Positions 24,859 through 33,304 of a stretch of DNA of 64,000 nucleotides are shown one piece after another. Position numbers and translations under genes: made by a program. The first letter of the stretch is position 1; the number at the start of each line of letters is the position of its first letter. Location of the stretch: positions 3,100,001-3,164,000 of the forward strand of contig NZ_CP159534.1 in NCBI RefSeq assembly GCF_040529335.1, in the 5' to 3' direction. Origin of the DNA: Streptomyces sp. HUAS MG91. Lineage in GTDB: Bacteria > Actinomycetota > Actinomycetes > Streptomycetales > Streptomycetaceae. Below the pieces are notes generated by a model. The model ran no database searches, was not told the DNA's origin, and saw nothing but the letters and a program-made list of their open reading frames with translations.

Positions 24859-25800
24859 GTGACCATGACCGTGCACGACATCCGGTCCTTCAACCGCTTC
24901 TACACGAACGTGATCGGCGCGCTCGACTACAGCCGCCACCTGTACGCGCCGTACACCCTCACCGAGTCCCGCGTCCTGTACGAGCTGGCGCACACCGAGC
25001 ACGTCGACGCCGCCGACCTGCGCACCTGGCTCTCGCTCGACGCCGGGTACCTGAGCCGGATCCTCAACAAGTTCGAGCAGGCCGGGTTGGTCGAGCGCGG
25101 CTCGTCGGACAAGGACTCCCGGCGCCGCCGGATCACGCTCACCGCGCGCGGCCGCGGCGCCGCCGAACTCCTCGACGAGCGCTCACGGGAATCCGTCGGC
25201 ACGCTCCTCGCCGGGGTTCCCGCGGGTGAGCGCGAGCGGCTGGGCGACGCCCTGCGCACTGTGCGCGAACTGCTCGGCGACGGCCGCGCGGCCCGGCACC
25301 CCGACAACGTCCTGCTGCGCGAACCCGGCCCCGGCGACCTCGGCTGGATCGTCGCGCGCAACGGCGCGGTGTACGAGGCCGAGTTCGGCTGGAACACCGA
25401 GTACGAGGGCCTGGTCGCCCGTATCGTCGCCGACTTCGCCCAGGACCACGACCCCCATCTGGAGCGGGTCTGGATCGCGGAGCTGGACGGCCGGCCGGTG
25501 GGCTGCGTGATGTGCGTACGGGACGAGGCGCCCGGCACGGCCCGGCTGCGGCTGCTGCTCGTCGAGCCCGAGGCACGGGGCCTGGGCATCGGCGACCGGC
25601 TGGTGCGGGCCTGCGCGGACTTCGCGCGCGGCGTCGGCTACCGCGAGCTGGTGCTGTGGACCAACGACGTGCTGGCGTCGGCCCGTTCGATCTACCTGCG
25701 GCACGGATTCACGCTCGTCGGCGAGAAGCCGCACCGGTCCTTCGGCGCCGATCTCGTCGGGCAGGACTGGAAGATGGTCCTCCATAAGTCGGTGGACTGA
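24859..25800 (+). CDS. MarR regulator fused to GNAT acetyltransferase
   Basis: A 313-residue two-domain protein. Residues about 1-140 form a MarR winged helix (DAGYLSRILNKFEQAGLVERGSSDKDSRRRRITLTARG). Residues about 155-313 form a GNAT acetyltransferase with acetyl-CoA motif LLLVEPEARGLGIGDRLV and the C-terminal SARSIYLRHGFTLVGE. Such fusions occur widely in bacteria, and the acetyl acceptor is rarely known. GTG at 24859 or ATG at 24865 could both start it. It ends 17 bases before the next gene, likely in one transcript. Confidence 0.88.
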   Translation: MTMTVHDIRSFNRFYTNVIGALDYSRHLYAPYTLTESRVLYELAHTEHVDAADLRTWLSLDAGYLSRILNKFEQAGLVERGSSDKDSRRRRITLTARGRGAAELLDERSRESVGTLLAGVPAGERERLGDALRTVRELLGDGRAARHPDNVLLREPGPGDLGWIVARNGAVYEAEFGWNTEYEGLVARIVADFAQDHDPHLERVWIAELDGRPVGCVMCVRDEAPGTARLRLLLVEPEARGLGIGDRLVRACADFARGVGYRELVLWTNDVLASARSIYLRHGFTLVGEKPHRSFGADLVGQDWKMVLHKSVD

Positions 25801-25817
25801 CGGGTAGGGTCCGCCCC

Positions 25818-26621
25818 ATGAAACTGGCGTTCTCCACCCTCGGTGTCCCTGGTCTCCCCCTCGACGACGTGCTGCGCCTCGCCACCACGCACGGCTACCA
25901 CGGTGTCGAACTGCGCGCGCATCCCGAGGAACCGGTCCATCCCGGCATCGGCCCGAAGGAGCGGGCGGACGCGGCCGCGCGGTTCGGGGCGGCCGGTGTC
26001 GAAGTGCTCGGTGTCGCCGGGTACGCGCGGGTGGCGGCGCCCGCCGACGACGACGGGCCCGTCATCGACCAGGTCCGCGAACTGGTCGACCTGGCGGCGG
26101 ACTTGGGCTCCTCCTACGTACGGGTCTTCCCCGGCGGCGGTGACGAGCAGAGCGCCGAGGAGGCCGACGCGACGGCCGCCCGGCGGCTCGGGGTCGCCGC
26201 CGAGTACGCGGCCGACCGCGGTGTACGAGTTCTGCTGGAGACCCATGACTCGCACCGCACCGGCGCCGCGGCGTCCCGGGTCGCGGGGCTCGTCGGGCAC
26301 CGCAACGTGGGCGTGCTCTGGGACGTCATGCACACCTGGCTCGGCGGCGAGCAGCCCTCGGCCTCGTACGCCGCGCTCTCCCCGTACCTCGGCTATGTCC
26401 AGGTCAAGGACATCGCCGGGCCCGACGACACGACGCCGCTCGCGCTCGGGGCGGGGGTGCTGCCGCTGGCCGAGTGCGTGGAGGTGCTCAGCCGGGAGGG
26501 GTGGGACGGGTGGTTGTGCTGGGAGTACGAGGCGCGCTGGTACGAGTCGGCTGCGCCGCTTTCCGGGTTGTTGGGGGCCGGGCGGGAGTTGCTGGGGCGG
26601 TTGCTCAACGAGTCGGCGTAG
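25818..26621 (+). CDS. Sugar phosphate isomerase/epimerase (TIM barrel)
   Basis: A 267-residue xylose-isomerase-like TIM barrel, not closely alike to the one at 17590. Barrel and metal-site segments are MKLAFSTLGVPGLPLDDVL, YVRVFPGGGDE, RVLLETHDSHRTG, NVGVLWDVMHTWLGGE, YVQVKDIAG and WDGWLCWEYEARW. Substrate unknown; inosose or keto-sugar chemistry is typical. ATG start at 25818. Its last 17 bases overlap the 3' end of the convergent transporter gene, because that gene reads through a repeat element. Confidence 0.86.
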   Translation: MKLAFSTLGVPGLPLDDVLRLATTHGYHGVELRAHPEEPVHPGIGPKERADAAARFGAAGVEVLGVAGYARVAAPADDDGPVIDQVRELVDLAADLGSSYVRVFPGGGDEQSAEEADATAARRLGVAAEYAADRGVRVLLETHDSHRTGAAASRVAGLVGHRNVGVLWDVMHTWLGGEQPSASYAALSPYLGYVQVKDIAGPDDTTPLALGAGVLPLAECVEVLSREGWDGWLCWEYEARWYESAAPLSGLLGAGRELLGRLLNESA

Positions 26622-27642
26622 TTGTCGCGGGGGTTGCGTCGCCGGGTGCGGGCCGGTGGGGCTTCTCGCGCAGTTCCCCGCGCCCCTGAGGCAGGCGCTT
26701 CGCGCCGCCTCCCCTGAAGGCCGCAGGCCTCTCAGGGGCGCGGGGAACTGCGCGACCAGCCACGACGAGACCCGCACCCGACAGCCGCACCCTCGCCCCC
26801 AGCGACGTCAGAGCGACCCCGGCCACCAAAAGCGCGGCCGCGCACCAGCGGAGGGGGGTCACCGACTCGCCCAGGAACAGCGCGGCCGACGACATTCCGA
26901 AGACCGGGACCAGAAGTGAGTACGGGGCGACGGTCGACGCGTCGTAGCGCCGCAGCAGCCGGCTCCAGGCGCTGAAGCAGAACAGGGTCGTCACCAGCGC
27001 CACGTACACGATCGCACCGGCGCCCGGCAGATCGAGGGACGCCAGCGCGCGGGCGTCCGTCGCCGGGCCCTCGAAGAGGAGCGAGAGCCCGAGCAGCGGC
27101 AGCACGGGGACCGCGCTCGACCACACCATGAAGTTGAAGGGGGCCTCGGGGGCCGCCTTGCGGGTCAGCACGTTCGCGACGCCCCAGAACGCGGCGGCGA
27201 TCAGCACCAGCGCGAAGGCGCCGAGCGGCCCCGAGGCGCCCTCGTCGACGGCGGCGACCGCGATCCCGGCGAGCGCCACCGCCATGCCCACGACCCGCAC
27301 CGGCCGCGGTCGCTCCCCGAGGAACGCGAACGCGAGCAGCGCCGTGAACACCGCCTGCACCTGGAGCACCAGCGAGGACAGGCCCGCGGGCATCCCCGCG
27401 TTCATGCCGACGAACAGCAGCCCGAACTTGCCCACGCCCAGCGCGAGTCCGAGGCCCACGATCCAGCGCCACGGCACGCACGGCCGCCCGACGAGGAACA
27501 CCGCGGGCAGCGCCGCCAGCAGGAAGCGCAGGGCGCAGAAGAGCAGCGGCGGGAAGTGGGCGAGGCCGATGTCGATGACGACGAAGTTCACGCCCCACAA
27601 GGCGGCGACGAGGACGGCGAGGCCGGTGTGTGCGGGTCTCAT
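26605..27642 (-). CDS. EamA/DMT-family transporter with repeat-encoded tail
   Basis: A 345-residue drug/metabolite transporter with ten helices in two EamA halves (first MRPAHTGLAVLVAALWGVNFVVIDIGLAHFPPLLFCALRF, second FMVWSSAVPVLPLLGLS onward). After the last helix near residue 283 the frame runs through repeat copy D. The final 50 or so residues, with RAVPRAPERPAAF and GRGELREKPHRP, are therefore encoded by the repeat and not part of the fold. This tail also overlaps the convergent gene by 17 bases. ATG start at 27642; divergent from the LysR gene 99 bases away, its likely regulator. Confidence 0.85.
   Translation of the reverse strand: MRPAHTGLAVLVAALWGVNFVVIDIGLAHFPPLLFCALRFLLAALPAVFLVGRPCVPWRWIVGLGLALGVGKFGLLFVGMNAGMPAGLSSLVLQVQAVFTALLAFAFLGERPRPVRVVGMAVALAGIAVAAVDEGASGPLGAFALVLIAAAFWGVANVLTRKAAPEAPFNFMVWSSAVPVLPLLGLSLLFEGPATDARALASLDLPGAGAIVYVALVTTLFCFSAWSRLLRRYDASTVAPYSLLVPVFGMSSAALFLGESVTPLRWCAAALLVAGVALTSLGARVRLSGAGLVVAGRAVPRAPERPAAFRGGGAKRLPQGRGELREKPHRPAPGDATPATTTPTR
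26666..26755. repeat. Intergenic repeat, copy D, inside a transporter reading frame
   Basis: Left arm at 26666-26689, right arm at 26732-26755, loop about 42 bases. It lies within the 3' part of the EamA gene frame. The copy is the shortest kind, with GGCCGCAGGCC in the loop as in copies B and F. Confidence 0.9.
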
Positions 27643-27741
27643 GCGTCGAGGATCACGTCCGCCGACTGTGTAGCACCAGCGAATGTTGCTGCATGGTGGG
27701 ATGAAGCACCGCTAATGAGAAGGCGCGGGAGGGGTTCGTCG

Positions 27742-28704
27742 ATGTTGGATCTTCAGCGGCTGCGCGCGCTGCACGCCGTCTCCGTGCACGGCACCGTGGG
27801 CGCCGCCGCGGCCGCGCTCGGCTACACGCCGTCCGCCGTGTCCCAGCAGATCGCGAAGCTGGAGCGGGAGACCAGGACCGTTCTGCTCGAACGGGAGGGC
27901 CGGGGCGTGAAGCTCACCGACGAGGCCCGGCAACTCGCGCGTACGGCTGCCGAGTTGATGGACGTGGTGGAGCGCGCCGAGACCGAGCTCGAGGAGCGGC
28001 GCGGGGTGCCGGCGGGGCGGCTGACCATCGCCGCGTTCGCCTCGGCGGCGCGGGGGCTGCTGCCCGGGGCGCTCGCGGCGCTGGCTCAGCGGCATCCCGC
28101 GCTCGACACCCGGCTCACCGAGGTCGACCCGCATCTGTCGGTGGACCTCGTGGCGAAGGGGGCCGTCGATCTCGTCGTCGCCCACGACTGGGACATCGCG
28201 CCGCTGCCCGCCCCGGCCGGGGTCGAGCAGGCGGTCATCGGGGACGACCTGTGCGATCTGCTGGTGCCGGTGGGGCATCCGCTGGCCGGGCGGGAGGCCG
28301 TGCGGCGGGCCGAGCTGGGCGGGGAGCGGTGGGTTTCGCAGCCTGCGGGGCGGGTGTGTCACGACTGGCTGGTGCGGACGATGCGGGGGGCCGGGTTCGA
28401 GCCGGAGATCGTGCATCGGGCCGATGAGAATCCGACGCTGGTGGCGCTGGTCGCGGCCGGTCTCGGGGTGGCGGTGATTCCCCGTCTCGGGCGGGGGGGC
28501 GTTGCCGGAGGGGGTGGTGGTGGTCGGGCTCGATCCGTTGCCGCGGAGGCGGGTGTACGCGTTGTGGCGGGCCGGGGTTTCTCGGCGGCCCGCCATCACG
28601 GCCGCCGTCCAGGCCCTCCGCGACCAGGCTTCCGCCTGCCTCCTCCAGTAGTTCGCCGTCTGCCGGCCGGTGGCCTCTTCTCGCGCAGTTCCCCGCGCCC
28701 CTGA
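27742..28704 (+). CDS. LysR-family regulator, probably frameshifted near the 3' end
   Basis: A LysR regulator with N-terminal helix-turn-helix (LHAVSVHGTVGAAAAALGYTPSAVSQQIAKLE) and an effector domain reading normally to AAGLGVAVIPRLGRG near residue 252. A run of seven G (28493-28499) follows, after which the frame becomes Gly/Arg-rich and ends at 28704 within repeat copy E. Removing one G gives a normal LysR C-terminus (ALPEGVVVVGLDPLP, YALWRAGVSRRPAITAAV) ending TAG at 28651, about 302 residues. So it is either a real frameshift or a homopolymer error. It probably controls the divergent transporter. Confidence 0.8.
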   Translation: MLDLQRLRALHAVSVHGTVGAAAAALGYTPSAVSQQIAKLERETRTVLLEREGRGVKLTDEARQLARTAAELMDVVERAETELEERRGVPAGRLTIAAFASAARGLLPGALAALAQRHPALDTRLTEVDPHLSVDLVAKGAVDLVVAHDWDIAPLPAPAGVEQAVIGDDLCDLLVPVGHPLAGREAVRRAELGGERWVSQPAGRVCHDWLVRTMRGAGFEPEIVHRADENPTLVALVAAGLGVAVIPRLGRGGVAGGGGGGRARSVAAEAGVRVVAGRGFSAARHHGRRPGPPRPGFRLPPPVVRRLPAGGLFSRSSPRP

Positions 28705-28799
28705 GATGCGCACTGCGTGCGCCATCTCATCGACAGAGGCGCAGCCTCAAGGGGAAGGCGCGCGAAGCGCATGCCTTCAGGGGCGCGGGGAACTGCGCG
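28681..28799. repeat. Intergenic repeat, copy E
   Basis: Left arm at 28681-28704, right arm at 28777-28799, with the GATGCGCACTGCGTGCGCCATC-type inner hairpin also found in A and C. The terminal CTGA of the left arm supplies the stop codon of the frameshifted LysR frame. The 350 bases after it, to the GH3 gene, hold only a promoter-like site. Confidence 0.88.
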
Positions 28800-29060
28800 C
28801 CCCAAAGACACCCCGCGCACCAACTTCCCGGAACCCCGGAAAGTCGGGAACCCGGGCGCGGGCGCCGGCGTCCAACGGGCAAGCTGCCGGTGAGTCTCCG
28901 CAGTGCGGTGTCGGCCTCGCTACTGGCTGCGAACGCTGACCACCCTCTCCGCCGCACGAGCGGCCGGCAGCAAGCCGTCACCGGCGCGCCCCCCTCCAAC
29001 AGCGCCGGTGACGGCCCCTCTTCATGCCCACCTTCGGGCCCACTCATCACGCCCGCACCC

Positions 29061-29089
29061 TTGACTGGCAGAAACTTTCCCCATATTCA
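29061..29089 (+). promoter_or_regulatory. Candidate promoter of the GH3 gene
   Basis: TTGACT (29061-29066) matches a housekeeping -35 element. A 17-base spacer is followed by TATTCA, a weak -10 match. It lies 67 bases before the GTG start in an AT-richer patch that also has the imperfect inverted repeat GAAACTTTCC/GGAAGTTTCC. Confidence 0.4.
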
Positions 29090-29155
29090 TAGCGCGCGGA
29101 AGTTTCCTTCAGTCCCGTGCAAGTGCCCGCCGCCCTCCCTCCGGAAGGAGCGCAA

Positions 29156-30970
29156 GTGCACCACCTCTCCAGACGTACGCTGCTCGCCGCCACCACCGCG
29201 GGTGTCGCCGCGACAGCCCTGGGCGCCGCCCCCGCCCAGGCGTCCAAAGGCCCCTCCGACCAGGCCCTCAAGAAGATCATCTCCGGGATGACCCTGGAGG
29301 AGAAGGTCGGCCAGCTCTTCGTGATGCGGGTGTACGGACACTCGGCCGACGCCCCGGACCAGGCCGACATCGACGCGAACCTCAAAGAGATCGGGGTGCG
29401 CACGGCCGACGAGCTGATCGACAAGTACAAGCTCGGCGGCATCATCTACTTCCAGTGGGCGCACAACGTCCGCGACCCGCACCAGATAGCCGACCTCAGC
29501 AACGGCATCCAGCGGGCCGGACAGCGACAGCCCTCCCGCATACCGCTGCTGATCGCCACCGACCAGGAGCACGGCATCGTGTGCCGGGTCGGCAAGCCCG
29601 CCACCCTGTTCCCCGGCGCGATGGCGCTCGGCGCGGGCGGCTCGCACTCCGACGCGCGCAAGGCCGGGCAGATCGCCGGCGCCGAGCTGCGCGCGCTCGG
29701 CATCGTCCAGGACTACGCGCCCGACGCGGACGTCAACGTCAACCCGGCCAACCCGGTCATCGGCGTCCGCTCCTTCGGCGCCGACCCCGACGCCGTCGCC
29801 GGCCTGGTCGCCGCCCAGGTCAAGGGATACCAGTCGGCGAACATCGCCTCGACGGCCAAGCACTTCCCCGGGCACGGCGACACCGCCACCGACTCGCACA
29901 CCGGCCTGCCGGTCATCACGCACACGCGCGAGCAGTGGGAGCGGCTGGACCGGCCGTCGTTCGAGGCCGCGATAGCCGCCGGCATCGACTCGATCATGAC
30001 GGCCCACATCGTCGTACCGGCCCTGGACCCGGCCGAGGACCCGGCGACGCTCTCGCGCCCGATCCTCACCGGCATCCTGCGCGAACAGCTCGGCTACGAC
30101 GGCGTCGTCATCACCGACTCGCTCGGCATGGAGGGCGTCCGGACCAAGTACGGCGACGAGCGCGTCCCCGTCCTCGCGCTCCAGGCCGGAGTCGACCAGC
30201 TGCTCAACCCGCCCACCCTGGACGTCTCCTGGAACGCGCTGCTCAACGCCGTGAAGAGCGGCGAGCTGACCGAGGCCCGGCTCGACGAGTCGATCCTGCG
30301 CGTCCTGCGCCTGAAGGCGAAGCTGGGGCTCTTCAAGGGCGCCAAGGAGCTCTACGTCTCGCACAGCGGTGTCGACCGCACCGTCGGCACCGCCGCGCAC
30401 CTGGCCGCCGCCGACCGGATCGCCGAGCGCACCACGACGCTCCTGGTGAACAAGGAGAAGCTGCTCCCCCTCTCCCGCCGCACCCACAGGAACGTCCTCG
30501 TCCTCGGCGCCAACCCGGCCTCGCCCTCGCTCAGCGACGGCCCGCCGACCACCGTGATCGGCGCCGCCCTCACCGAACGCGGCTTCTCCGCCACGGTGCT
30601 GGCGACCGGCACGGCACCGAGCCAGGCCGTCATCGACCAGGCCGTCGCCGCGGCCGCCGGCAAGGACGCCGTCGTCATCGGCACGTACAACGTGACGGCG
30701 GGCAGCGCCCAGCAGAAGCTGGTGAACGCGGTCGCCGCGACCGGCGTCCCGGTCGTCACCCTGTCCCTGCGCAATCCGTACGACGTCGCCCAGCTGGGCG
30801 CCGCCGACGCGCACGTGGCCGCGTACTCGTGGATCGACGTCGAACTGCGCGCGGCCGTCCGGGTGTTGACGGGCGCCGCCAAGCCGCGCGGCAGGCTGCC
30901 GGTGCCGGTCCAGAGGGCCGACGACCCGGCTCAGGTGCTCTACCCGATCGGGTACGGGCTGCGGTACTGA
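29156..30970 (+). CDS. Exported glycoside hydrolase family 3 beta-N-acetylhexosaminidase
   Basis: A 604-residue GH3 enzyme with an exported N-terminus (HHLSRRTLLAATTAGVAATALG, twin-arginine type, cleavage near PAQAS). The GH3 N-terminal barrel shows EKVGQLFVMRVYG, LIATDQEHGIVCRVG, the NagZ-type KHFPGHGDTATDSHTG motif near 235 that carries the catalytic His, and VVITDSLGMEGV with the nucleophile Asp. A C-terminal alpha/beta domain follows. It removes terminal N-acetylglucosamine from peptidoglycan or chitin fragments. GTG at 29156 has GGAAGGAG upstream, preferred over an earlier GTG at 29117. Confidence 0.9.
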   Translation: MHHLSRRTLLAATTAGVAATALGAAPAQASKGPSDQALKKIISGMTLEEKVGQLFVMRVYGHSADAPDQADIDANLKEIGVRTADELIDKYKLGGIIYFQWAHNVRDPHQIADLSNGIQRAGQRQPSRIPLLIATDQEHGIVCRVGKPATLFPGAMALGAGGSHSDARKAGQIAGAELRALGIVQDYAPDADVNVNPANPVIGVRSFGADPDAVAGLVAAQVKGYQSANIASTAKHFPGHGDTATDSHTGLPVITHTREQWERLDRPSFEAAIAAGIDSIMTAHIVVPALDPAEDPATLSRPILTGILREQLGYDGVVITDSLGMEGVRTKYGDERVPVLALQAGVDQLLNPPTLDVSWNALLNAVKSGELTEARLDESILRVLRLKAKLGLFKGAKELYVSHSGVDRTVGTAAHLAAADRIAERTTTLLVNKEKLLPLSRRTHRNVLVLGANPASPSLSDGPPTTVIGAALTERGFSATVLATGTAPSQAVIDQAVAAAAGKDAVVIGTYNVTAGSAQQKLVNAVAATGVPVVTLSLRNPYDVAQLGAADAHVAAYSWIDVELRAAVRVLTGAAKPRGRLPVPVQRADDPAQVLYPIGYGLRY

Positions 30971-30990
30971 CGCACTGACGTAGCGGCCCG

Positions 30991-31032
30991 CCGTACGGGC
31001 AGGGACAGGTCCGTCCCTCCCTGTCCGTACGG
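30991..31032. terminator. Terminator hairpin after the GH3 gene
   Basis: Fifteen-base arms (CCGTACGGGCAGGGA and TCCCTGTCCGTACGG) pair with a single G-U position and a 12-base loop, starting 21 bases past the GH3 stop. Confidence 0.8.
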
Positions 31033-31147
31033 TACGTACGTTCGCACTACCGGCGGAACACCCACCAACCGGCGCAAAACCTCCCGCATCTCTGGCGTGC
31101 TCCCGCGTCCGCGGGTCAGGCTTGGCGGGCATACCCGGGGGGCTGCC

Positions 31148-31753
31148 ATGCGTGCGCGATCGGTCGAGGTGGGGTGCGCGGCGCTGCTCCTGGCACTCGC
31201 GCTGGCCGGCTGTCAGCGCGCGCCGACGGACGCGGCGGAGCCTCCGTCGCAGCGGGTGTCGCCGTCGACGTCCGGGTACGGGGCGGTCTTCCTGGCGGTG
31301 GACGAGTGCGGTTCGCGGGGGCGGACCTCGTTCGGCGAGGTGCCGTGCCGCAGCGAGAGCGCCGTCGCCCGGGTCGTCGCCCGGCACGACGGCGAGGCCT
31401 CCGGCGGTCCGGCCTGTCCGGGCGGCACCGACTTCGTGCTGCACATCAGCGAGCACCGGTCCGCGACGGCCGGCGCCCCGGTGGACCGGGGCTACGCCTG
31501 CATGCGCAATCTGGAGCCCCCGCACCCCGGCGACCCGGGCCGCGGCGGCGGGCCGCGCACCGTCGTCGGCGACTGTGTGTACGCGGTCGGCGAGGGCCAG
31601 GTCCGGGAGACCGCCTGCGACGGTTCGGGCGAGCGCGCGCCGCAGTACCGGGTGCGGTCGGCGGTGGCGGCGCGCGACCGTTGTCCGCCGACGACGGTGC
31701 TGTACGTGACCCTGGACGGCGGCGCGCCGGTGGGCTGCGCGGTCAGGCTGTGA
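31148..31753 (+). CDS. Putative lipoprotein of unknown function
   Basis: A 201-residue protein with a lipoprotein signal: hydrophobic core AALLLALALAGC with lipid-attachment Cys near residue 22. The mature part is rich in paired cysteines (VDECGSRG, GEVPCRSES, PACPGG, GYACMRN, GDCVYAVG, TACDGS, DRCPPTT, GCAVRL), suggesting several disulfides and an extracellular fold. No family recognised. ATG at 31148 follows GGGGGG bases. Its stop codon is the first three bases of a perfect inverted repeat shared with the convergent protease gene. Confidence 0.72.
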   Translation: MRARSVEVGCAALLLALALAGCQRAPTDAAEPPSQRVSPSTSGYGAVFLAVDECGSRGRTSFGEVPCRSESAVARVVARHDGEASGGPACPGGTDFVLHISEHRSATAGAPVDRGYACMRNLEPPHPGDPGRGGGPRTVVGDCVYAVGEGQVRETACDGSGERAPQYRVRSAVAARDRCPPTTVLYVTLDGGAPVGCAVRL

Positions 31754-31782
31754 CGGGACGGCGGCGGGCCGCCGTCCCGTCA
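31751..31782. terminator. Two-way terminator overlapping the lipoprotein stop codon
   Basis: Perfect 15-base arms (TGACGGGACGGCGGC and GCCGCCGTCCCGTCA) separated by two bases. The first TGA is the lipoprotein's stop, and the other side ends 14 bases past the convergent S37 protease stop. Confidence 0.85.
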
Positions 31783-31796
31783 GGGCGTCGGCCGGA

Positions 31797-33191
31797 TCAC
31801 GGCCGCAGCGTCAGCTCCCGGGCCGGGGCGGGCCGGTCCAGCTTCGCGTCGTGCGGCGCCTTGGCCGTCGTACCGGACAGGCCGGCCCACGCGAGGATCC
31901 GCTGGGTGGCGAGTTCCTTGTCGCCGGCGGTGAGCGCGGCGACGTTCGCGCCGTGGTTGGCGTGCGGCGCGGTCAGCACGTACGAGTCCCGCGTGCCCTT
32001 GCCGAGGCGGAAGCGCTCGGCGCCCCACGGGTCGTTGTCGCCGTACACGTACAGCATCCGGTTCGCGTGGTGGCGCACCCAGTTGTCCACGTCGGGCATG
32101 GCCCGGCGGTCGAACTTCATGGGGATGGAGCGCGGCACGAAGTTGCGCGGCGGCTGGTAGCCGTAGCGGGAGAGCTTGCCGAGCCAGGGCTGCGCGATGT
32201 CGGGCGAGCCGAGCTGGGTGCCCGCCTGGTAGTAGTACGGCGTGTACCGCTCCAGGCCCTGGTCGGCGTAGGACGACCAGCCGCCGACGGCGTCGACGTA
32301 GTCGAAGAGGGCCTGGTCGGAGACGGTGGCCGCGTCCGGGACGTCGGCGCAGGCGGACTCGGGCTGGTACTGCCAGAAGCCCCACACGAGGTCGAGGACG
32401 GTCGCCTCGTACGCCTTGTCCAGCGAACCGACCGTGTTCACGGTGTAGTTGTTGGCGGCGAGGTAGTCCTTGTACTTCTCCTCCAGGGCGGTGCGGCGCA
32501 CCAGCGTCTCGCGCTGCACCTTCTGGAGGGCGACGCGGCAGTCCTTCGGGCCGACGTTGGCGAGGAAGCGGTCGTAGGCCGAGTCCTCGTCGTTCACGAC
32601 GTCGTTCGGGGCGACGTAGGCGACGACACCGTCCATGTCACGCGGGTAGAAGCGCTCGTAGTACGTGGCCGTCATACCGCCCTTCGAGCCGCCGGTGGTC
32701 AGCCAGTTGGCGCCGTAGACGGGCTTGAGGGCCTGGTAGATGGCGTGCTGGTCGCTGGCCGCCTGCCAGATGTCGAGCTTGGACCAGTCGGCGGGCTGCG
32801 GGCGGGACGGGGTGAAGAAGCGGTACTCGACGGAGACCTGGTTGCCGTCGACGATCCGCGTCGGCTCGCTGCGCGACGGGGTCGTGGAGACGTTGTAGCC
32901 GCTGGTGAACATGACCGTCGGGCGGCTGACGTCCTTGTGCAGCACGGTGATCCGCTGCTGGAACGTGCCCTTGGACGGGTGCTTGTGGTCGACGGGCTGG
33001 GTGAAGTTCAGGACGAAGTAGCGGTAGCCGTCGTACGGCTTCTCCTCGACGAGGCTCATGCCGGGCACGGCAAGCAGCCGATCCTTGATGTCGGTGGCGT
33101 CCGCGGCGGCGGTGGCCGTCGTCGTGCCGGCCGCGGCCACCGTGCCTATCAGCACGACGAGCGACAGCAGCCATCTGAGCACCTTGCGCAT
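31797..33191 (-). CDS. Secreted S37-family tripeptidyl aminopeptidase
   Basis: A 464-residue secreted serine peptidase of MEROPS family S37 (PS-10 type, known from Streptomyces). The signal peptide is MRKVLRWLLSLVVLIGTVAAAG with cleavage near ATAAADA. The nucleophile lies in TTGGSKGGMTATYYERFYP. Asp and His of the triad are likely in YVYGDNDPWGAERF and LTAPHANHGANVA. ATG at 33191 is preferred: GGGGAG lies five bases before it, while the GTG six bases earlier abuts that site. It cuts tripeptides from exported or environmental proteins. Confidence 0.9.
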   Translation of the reverse strand: MRKVLRWLLSLVVLIGTVAAAGTTTATAAADATDIKDRLLAVPGMSLVEEKPYDGYRYFVLNFTQPVDHKHPSKGTFQQRITVLHKDVSRPTVMFTSGYNVSTTPSRSEPTRIVDGNQVSVEYRFFTPSRPQPADWSKLDIWQAASDQHAIYQALKPVYGANWLTTGGSKGGMTATYYERFYPRDMDGVVAYVAPNDVVNDEDSAYDRFLANVGPKDCRVALQKVQRETLVRRTALEEKYKDYLAANNYTVNTVGSLDKAYEATVLDLVWGFWQYQPESACADVPDAATVSDQALFDYVDAVGGWSSYADQGLERYTPYYYQAGTQLGSPDIAQPWLGKLSRYGYQPPRNFVPRSIPMKFDRRAMPDVDNWVRHHANRMLYVYGDNDPWGAERFRLGKGTRDSYVLTAPHANHGANVAALTAGDKELATQRILAWAGLSGTTAKAPHDAKLDRPAPARELTLRP

Positions 33192-33304
33192 ACACACTCC
33201 CCTGGTAACGCGAAGACAACAGCGCCCCGGAAACTATCGGAGCGATCCGCGTACCACCAGAGGGACTTGATGTCCGCTCAGCAGAACAGCTCAGGACAAC
33301 GGGC

